Source of the DNA: Desulforamulus profundi
GTDB taxonomy: Bacteria > Bacillota_B > Desulfotomaculia > Desulfotomaculales > Desulfotomaculaceae
Assembly (NCBI RefSeq): GCF_002607855.1
Contig: NZ_AWQQ01000047.1
Coordinates: 15,001-79,000 of the forward strand
Direction of reading: 5' to 3'
DNA: 64,000 nucleotides
Shown here: positions 61,824 through 64,000 of the stretch, in pieces
Layout: every line of letters starts with the position of its first letter
Position numbering within the stretch: position 1 is the first letter of the stretch
Position numbers and translations under genes: made by a program
The notes under the pieces: model-generated
Told to the model about the DNA's origin: nothing
The model's database searches: none
What the model saw: the letters and a program-made list of their open reading frames with translations, nothing else

Positions 61824-62896
61824 TTACATCAAGGTTATAGTAACAAGGCAGTAACTGCTGCGATCCTCTAATTGCTTTATGGCAGTTATTTTTTCTTCCA
61901 GGGAAGCCTTCACTTCCAGCAACCGACTCTGCAGTTCGGGGTTCGCTCCCTCGGTCAGCTTCTCCTCTAGTTCTGCCTGTCTCGACTGTAGTTGCTGCAT
62001 TTTTTCCGTGGCTTCCTTGTGCTGGGCACTTAAATCCTTTTCGTTGGGTAAATAGGTGATAACAGTACCTAAGTTTTGTAAGGAACCAATAACGGAATGA
62101 TAGCTGCTGCGGGAAATTTTTATGCCGATGGTGCCGGTTTCCTCCGAACCGGCGTAGGCTGGTAAACAGCTCCCCCTTTATTTTGGACAATGGTACCCAC
62201 CGACTTCAAAGCTGATTCCAAATTCTCAACATCCAACTTCAGGACGGCGCTGCCGGCAACCATGCCTTCACTGGGCTGGGGTACAAACCCTTCTCCCTGC
62301 TTATCGTGGTGGTTTGGTACTGCGACAGTTGCATTGGGCTTGCCCGAAGCTGCATCCGACCTGGCGCCGTCATCCGGAGAAACGGTATCCGGTTTAGCGG
62401 TGGAGGTACCCGGTTCCTGGACAGGTGCGGACACATCATCCTTGGGAGCCGGCTGATCATTTCCGGGCTGCTTTGGTTCCTGAACCGCTACAACCGCATC
62501 ATTGGGTTTAGTGTCTACAGGAAGAAACTGGTTGCCCTCTTTCTCCCACAGAGCAGTCAGTCCTAGCGTCATGGCCATAACAGCCGCCACTGCAGCCGTA
62601 CGGTACCATGTGCTCCTGGCCACACCGGTGACCCGGTTCAACCAGCTTTTATGTTGAGGCGCCTGTTGGGGAGCAGCCTGTTGATCAATTTTTTCCATTA
62701 CCCCAGCCCTGAAACCGGCTGGCGGGGTCAGTTCAGGAAGTTCCTGCAGCAGGCGAAGCGAAGCCCTGAGTTCTTCCAGCTCAGCACTGCAATTGGGGCA
62801 GCAGGCTAAGTGAACACGCACTGCCTCCCGCTCAGCGGGAGTAAGTACCCCGTCCAGGTAAGGTGACAGCATTTCTAAAGCATCCTGGCAACGCAC
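61824..62896 (-). CDS. Membrane anti-sigma factor with zinc-finger and coiled-coil outer part (one frameshift as read)
   Basis: Corrected length 357 residues. N-terminal zf-HC2 anti-sigma domain (MRCQDALEMLSPYLDGVLTP, then VRVHLACCPNCSAELEELR with HxxxCxxC) that would hold the ECF sigma factor. One membrane segment follows (TAAVAAVMAMTLGLTALWE), then a long Pro/Asp-rich linker. The outside part resembles DUF4349: LDVENLESALKSVGTIVQNK, then coiled coil LSAQHKEATEKMQQLQSRQA. The missing base at about 62155 follows VYQPTP (next AGSEETGTIGIKISR). Starts 14 bp after the sigma gene, in one operon. Confidence 0.87.
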
Positions 62897-62910
62897 GGAA
62901 CATCCCTCCT

Positions 62911-63510
62911 TTACTTTGCTAGACGTTTGCAGGGGGATAAAAGTTCCATTTGCTTGCTGATTTTCTCCTTTAACGCCTGTCTGGCCCGGCTGAGACGGGA
63001 TTTTACAGTTCCTAAGGAACAGCCCAGTATTTCAGCAATTTCTTCGTAAGCCAGTTCTTGAATCTCTCGCATGACCAGGATTGTCCGGTAATCCTCCGAC
63101 AAATTATTGAGGCAGTGCTGAATCATGGCCTGGGTTTCACTGCGGTCCAACATTTCTTCCGGGCCGGGAGCCGTGCTGCGGATTTCATATGTACTGTTGT
63201 TCCCGTCGCCCGCAGGTTCATCCAGTGAAACCGTTGGTCTTCTCTGCCTCTTCCGCAATTCGTCACGGCAGACATTGACGGTAATGTGATAAATCCATGT
63301 ACTAAAACTGGAGTCACCCCGGAAATTTGGCAGTGCCTGGTAGATCTTAATAAAAGATTCTTGGGCCAGGTCTGCTGCATCCGCATGATTTCCCATTAAT
63401 CTGTAAGCAATGGTATAAACCTTATTTTCATATAATCGAACAAGATGTTCAAAGGCATCCCGATCGCCTTTTTTACTGCGCTCCACTAACAACTGATCTT
63501 CCAGGGGCAA
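62911..63510 (-). CDS. ECF sigma factor (SigW/RpoE-like)
   Basis: 199 residues from TTG 63510, eight bases after AAGGAGG; a GTG start at 63534 lies inside the ribosome site. Region 2: DRDAFEHLVRLYENKVYTIA, YRLMGNHADAADLAQESFIK and FRGDSSFSTWIYHITVNVCR (-10 recognition). Region 4: DYRTILVMREIQELAYEEIA then EILGCSLGTVKSRLSRARQA. It directs transcription of a stress or envelope regulon once the anti-sigma releases it. Co-transcribed with the anti-sigma gene. Confidence 0.95.
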   Translation of the reverse strand: MPLEDQLLVERSKKGDRDAFEHLVRLYENKVYTIAYRLMGNHADAADLAQESFIKIYQALPNFRGDSSFSTWIYHITVNVCRDELRKRQRRPTVSLDEPAGDGNNSTYEIRSTAPGPEEMLDRSETQAMIQHCLNNLSEDYRTILVMREIQELAYEEIAEILGCSLGTVKSRLSRARQALKEKISKQMELLSPCKRLAK

Positions 63511-63534
63511 GGGTCCCCCCTCCTTCTCCACCAC

Positions 63535-63827
63535 AGGGTTTGCATTTCTTCCAGAATATTAAAAAACCAGCATAATGTTTCCAGTTAGTTGGTCAAAAAA
63601 CCTCAAAGTACTCTGCTGAGTGAATCTTCTACATTCCCTTTGATAAATCCTTTAGCTAAAAAAACCATGTATGGTATTCGCTGCCCTCGCCAAGCCAAGA
63701 ATACTACACTTGGAAAAAACAAATAACTATATATATATGACTTACGGCATCAACTTTTTGTAACAAAAAAATTTATTTTTTTCAATTATTTTCTACCTGT
63801 GGAATGCTAAAAAACTTTATTTAGCAC
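63535..63827. other. Intergenic region, no gene seen
   Basis: About 290 bp upstream of the sigma operon. AT-rich, with no coding frame. On the minus strand TGGAAAC and, 16-17 bp on, TATTC resemble an ECF promoter only loosely, so autoregulation is possible but not shown. Confidence 0.4.
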
Positions 63828-63856
63828 TTGAAACTTTGGCTCCATTTTCGTATAAT
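63828..63856 (+). promoter_or_regulatory. Strong sigma-70-type promoter of the tRNA
   Basis: TTGAAA (63828-63833), 17-bp spacer, perfect TATAAT (63851-63856). Start of RNA expected near 63863, 13 bp before the tRNA. Confidence 0.85.
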
Positions 63857-63875
63857 AAACAAGCAATTATTTTAA

Positions 63876-63916
63876 GCCGAAGTGGCGGAACTGGCAGACG
63901 CACCGGACTCAAAATC
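63876..63916 (+). tRNA. tRNA-Leu(CAA), 5' half; 3' half not recognisable
   Basis: GCCGAAGTGGCGG and the D-arm, through the anticodon loop CUCAAAA (anticodon CAA at 63910-63912), fit a bacterial tRNA-Leu perfectly. After AAAATC the expected stem partner CCGG does not follow at once, the T-arm GGTTCGA is absent, and no CTTCGGC appears to close the acceptor stem before the window ends. CCGGCGGCTCCC appears about 28 nt later. The gene is interrupted after the anticodon loop by an intron or inserted sequence, truncated, or damaged by sequence errors. Confidence 0.6.
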
Positions 63917-64000
63917 TACTGCGCGAAAGCCCCTTTTCGACCGGCCGGCGGCTCCCAAACCCGCGTGGCTGCTGGGTTCTTGACAATCGAATAGCCTTCA

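Noticed and set aside
63914..63990. Definite group I intron in tRNA-Leu
   Set aside because: GCGCGAAAGC resembles a conserved intron core piece, but the remaining core elements cannot be seen before the window ends.

Overview
The window looks like a chromosomal segment of a spore-forming anaerobic Firmicute of the Desulfotomaculum/Peptococcaceae kind. This is an inference from the gene content: a tungsten-type aldehyde ferredoxin oxidoreductase with a complete set of neighbouring pterin genes, two iron-dependent alcohol dehydrogenases, a sigma-54 regulator and an ECF sigma/anti-sigma pair. No rRNA or other phylogenetic marker was available to confirm it.

Layout. 1-1139: the left edge, with an ArsR-family repressor, the start of a metal P-type ATPase and the tail of a serine recombinase gene. 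1140-37692: an IS21-family element (istA, istB, matching terminal inverted repeats). Its istA is split by a complete Mu-like prophage at 2122-36265, about 34.1 kb, with TG...CA ends and a 5-bp target duplication ACATT. The prophage runs right to left: divergent repressor (35262), small early genes, MuA-like transposase, MuB-like ATPase, Gam, gp16, DnaC-like loader, bifunctional lysin, Mor-like activator, holins, terminase, portal, MuF, protease/scaffold, head, contractile tail, baseplate, tail fibre region. Its far end carries a diversity-generating retroelement (DGR): a lectin-fold target with a variable repeat, a hairpin, avd, a template repeat and a reverse transcriptase. 37693-40410: debris of a conjugative element, including an antirestriction protein fused to a recombinase tail. 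40592-43249: fragments and small hypotheticals. 43281-50066: a minus-strand cluster AOR - moaD - tupB - tupC - moaA - moaC - MOSC - mobB/moeB. 50391-56430: a second MoaD-like protein, an NtrC-type regulator, its sensor kinase and two alcohol dehydrogenases. Candidate sigma-54 promoters stand before both the AOR and the first alcohol dehydrogenase. 56759-63510: a diguanylate cyclase, a nitrilase-family hydrolase, a cell-wall amidase, a LysR regulator, two NFU-type Fe-S scaffold genes (one apparently a selenoprotein with CxxU) and an ECF sigma/anti-sigma pair. The window ends in a disrupted tRNA-Leu(CAA).

How the parts work together. The 43-56 kb region reads as one physiological unit. Alcohols are oxidised by the dehydrogenases and aldehydes by the tungsten enzyme, the cofactor genes lie directly behind the tungsten enzyme, and a two-component sigma-54 activator sits between the two promoters. 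In the phage, the DGR sits where Mu keeps its invertible tail-fibre segment, so it probably diversifies receptor binding.

A caution applies throughout. About 26 otherwise conserved genes are broken by exactly one missing base (or two), often in a homopolymer. In every case checked, restoring the base gives a whole number of codons. This points to deletion errors in the consensus rather than mass gene decay. Genes affected are annotated as single features, with the break noted.
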